Shown here one piece after another: positions 6,103 through 7,499 of a DNA stretch of 7,499 nucleotides (positions within the stretch are counted from its first letter, which is position 1; every line of letters begins with the position of its first letter). Made by a program: the position numbers and the translations under genes. The notes below the pieces were generated by a model. It worked only from the letters and a program-made list of their open reading frames with translations, made no database searches and was not told the origin of the DNA. Source of the stretch: Maribacter sp. (GTDB taxonomy: Bacteria; Bacteroidota; Bacteroidia; Flavobacteriales; Flavobacteriaceae); assembly GCA_018679695.1 (NCBI GenBank), contig JAHHKH010000442.1:1-7499 (forward strand). Reading direction: 5' to 3'.

Positions 6103-7095
6103 ATGGAAAATGACAATACTAAGAAAGACAGCACAAACAGACGTAAGTTCCTAAAATTGGGATTATTGTCCAGTGTGACCACGGTTGCGGGTGCTTCGAT
6201 ATTTTCAAACTTATCATCGCAAGAAGAGCAAAACACTTCAGGTGAAAAAGTACGCGTATTGACCCCTGATGGTAAAATGGTCGAGGTAGATGCTGAAAGC
6301 ATCAACAAATATCCCGAGGCGCATGTAACGGCCGCTGAATCGAGGGAGGGGATCCCCAATAGAAAATTTGTAATGGTCATAGACTTGGCCAAATGCAAGA
6401 ATGCCAGGAATTGTGTAGAAAGTTGCCAAAAAGCCCATAACCTTGACTATCATGAAGAGTTTATGAAAGTGCAACTCATTCAAAACAATGAGGAAACTTC
6501 CCCCTACTGGTTTCCAAAGCCCTGTTTTCACTGTGATGAACCCCCATGCGTAACTGTTTGCCCAACAGGAGCTACATTTAAACGTGATGATGGTATTGTT
6601 TTAATAGATAACGATCGTTGCATTGGATGTAAATTTTGCATCACAAGTTGCCCATATTCAGCCCGTCAGTTTAATTGGAGCCATAAAGCTAAATTTGACA
6701 ATACAGATCAACCCTATTCCCCCGAAACCAGTGTTCCAGCAGCAGAGGGCACCGTTATGAAATGCGACTTTTGTCCTGATATGCTTCGCCAAGGTAAATT
6801 ACCCCATTGTGCAAGTTCGTGCCCTATGGGTGTGATTTATTTCGGTGACAAGAATGAGGATATGGTCACAAACGGTGAAGAAACAGTTCGTTTTTCAGAA
6901 TTGATCAATGACAGGGGCGGATATAGACATTTGGAGCATTTAGGTACAAAACCCAATGTGTATTATTTACCTGCCGTTAACAGACAATTTCCACTGGAAC
7001 GCGGATTTGATGTTGATGAAGAAATAATTGAACGCTATAAAGATGTGCCTTATGTTCAAGACCTTAAAGCACAGGGTAAGATCCAACCAAAATAA
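6103..7095 (+). CDS. Tat-exported 4Fe-4S ferredoxin-like subunit (NrfC/PsrB/TtrB type)
   Basis: The 330-residue product carries a twin-arginine signal (NRRKFLKLG at 12-20, then a hydrophobic stretch), placing it in the periplasm. Four cysteine groups follow: 98/104/108, 141/144/149/153 (CFHCDEPPCVTVCP), 173/176/179/183 (CIGCKFCITSCP) and 221/224/236/240 (CDFCP ... CASSCP). The last three are complete. In the first, CKNARNCVESC, the expected second Cys is Ala101, so one centre is likely a [3Fe-4S] or otherwise altered cluster. GVIYFGD and LGTKPNVYYLP near 243 and 280 are typical of the PsrB/TtrB group. Such proteins pass electrons between a NrfD-type membrane quinone subunit, encoded 9 bases downstream, and a periplasmic partner. 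No molybdenum catalytic subunit is adjacent, so a cytochrome is the likely partner (inference). The start is supported by the Tat motif position. Confidence 0.93.
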   Translation: MENDNTKKDSTNRRKFLKLGLLSSVTTVAGASIFSNLSSQEEQNTSGEKVRVLTPDGKMVEVDAESINKYPEAHVTAAESREGIPNRKFVMVIDLAKCKNARNCVESCQKAHNLDYHEEFMKVQLIQNNEETSPYWFPKPCFHCDEPPCVTVCPTGATFKRDDGIVLIDNDRCIGCKFCITSCPYSARQFNWSHKAKFDNTDQPYSPETSVPAAEGTVMKCDFCPDMLRQGKLPHCASSCPMGVIYFGDKNEDMVTNGEETVRFSELINDRGGYRHLEHLGTKPNVYYLPAVNRQFPLERGFDVDEEIIERYKDVPYVQDLKAQGKIQPK

Positions 7096-7104
7096 CGCTT
7101 TACT

Positions 7105-7499
7105 ATGGACGTAGATATTCGGAAAAGGGAATTGGTCAAAGAGTTTTCACCCATGCTGTTAAAATCGAGCAAATGGTCAAAAATTTGGATTGGAATCTTA
7201 TTGGCTATAATATTATGGGGATTGGTGGCTTTTGTTCTGCAAGTCGTAAAAGGACATGAAGTTACCGGAATGCGTGATAATGTAGTTTGGGGAATCTATA
7301 TTATTAATTTTATTTTCTTTGTTTGTTTAAGTTATTCAGGCGCTTTTATTTCCGGGATACTGCATTTCTTTAAAACGCCATGGAAGAATTCGGTTTCCAG
7401 AATTGTTGAAATTATTACCGTTCTTTCTTTAATAGTAGGTCCAATCTTTATTCTGCTTTGCATCGGCAGATTGGATAGGTTACATTATCTGTTTATATA
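7105..7499 (+). CDS. NrfD/PsrC-type quinone-interacting membrane subunit, N-terminal part
   Basis: The frame starts at ATG 7105 and stays open to the window end, giving 131 residues of what is usually a much longer multi-spanning protein. Three hydrophobic segments are visible, about residues 25-48, 61-86 and 99-120. The stretch RDNVVWGIYIINFIFFVCLS followed by GAFISG, and the GRLDRLHYLF segment, fit the NrfD/PsrC/ActC family, which binds menaquinol or menaquinone in the inner membrane and works with a periplasmic FeS subunit. The FeS gene ends 9 bases upstream, the usual pairing. The missing C-terminus prevents judging whether it is the 8- or 10-helix type. Confidence 0.9.
   Translation, partial: MDVDIRKRELVKEFSPMLLKSSKWSKIWIGILLAIILWGLVAFVLQVVKGHEVTGMRDNVVWGIYIINFIFFVCLSYSGAFISGILHFFKTPWKNSVSRIVEIITVLSLIVGPIFILLCIGRLDRLHYLFI

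Overview
The window looks like a flavobacterial (Bacteroidota) chromosome segment, probably from a marine Flavobacteriaceae-type organism. This rests on the moderate-to-low GC, the lack of Shine-Dalgarno sequences before the genes, signal peptides ending in ...GQ, lipoprotein signals with short lipoboxes, and two barrel-like proteins that end in Phe. All eight genes lie on the + strand, and every one with a recognisable role belongs to respiratory electron transfer or the outer membrane.

Region 1 (1-2934) is a tight run of three genes: the C-terminal part of a repetitive multihaem c-type cytochrome (seven CXXCH motifs inside the window), a 527-residue predicted outer-membrane beta-barrel protein with a small N-terminal soluble domain, and a two-domain lipoprotein of a type met beside multihaem cytochromes. 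Gaps are 5 and 12 bases, so they are very likely co-transcribed. A cytochrome next to a barrel and a lipoprotein has the layout of a porin-cytochrome electron conduit.

Region 2 (2935-3496) is a 562-base non-coding stretch. It holds a decayed REP-like dyad (2960-3040), a strong AT-rich hairpin (3251-3285), a nested palindrome with a GTAAC-N4-GTTAC core (3327-3360) and a consensus DnaA-box nonamer (3472-3480). It divides two transcription units.

Region 3 (3497-7499) encodes, in order, a hexahaem cytochrome lipoprotein with a collagen-like Gly-X-Y stretch between its lipid anchor and first haem, a monohaem cytochrome lipoprotein with no Met in the mature chain, a DUF5777-type barrel protein, a Tat-exported four-cluster ferredoxin-like protein whose first cluster motif has Ala in place of its second Cys, and the first 131 residues of a NrfD/PsrC-type membrane quinone protein cut by the window end. 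A perfect 14-bp hairpin separates the hexahaem gene from the rest.

Taken together (inference), a NrfD-type membrane subunit and its FeS partner would exchange electrons with the quinone pool, and haem proteins would carry them across the periplasm and outer membrane. No catalytic subunit (molybdopterin oxidoreductase, nitrite reductase) is visible in the window, so either it lies outside or the terminal acceptor is extracellular. The most attractive reading is an uncharacterised flavobacterial extracellular electron transfer or outer-membrane redox conduit. The sequence alone does not prove this.
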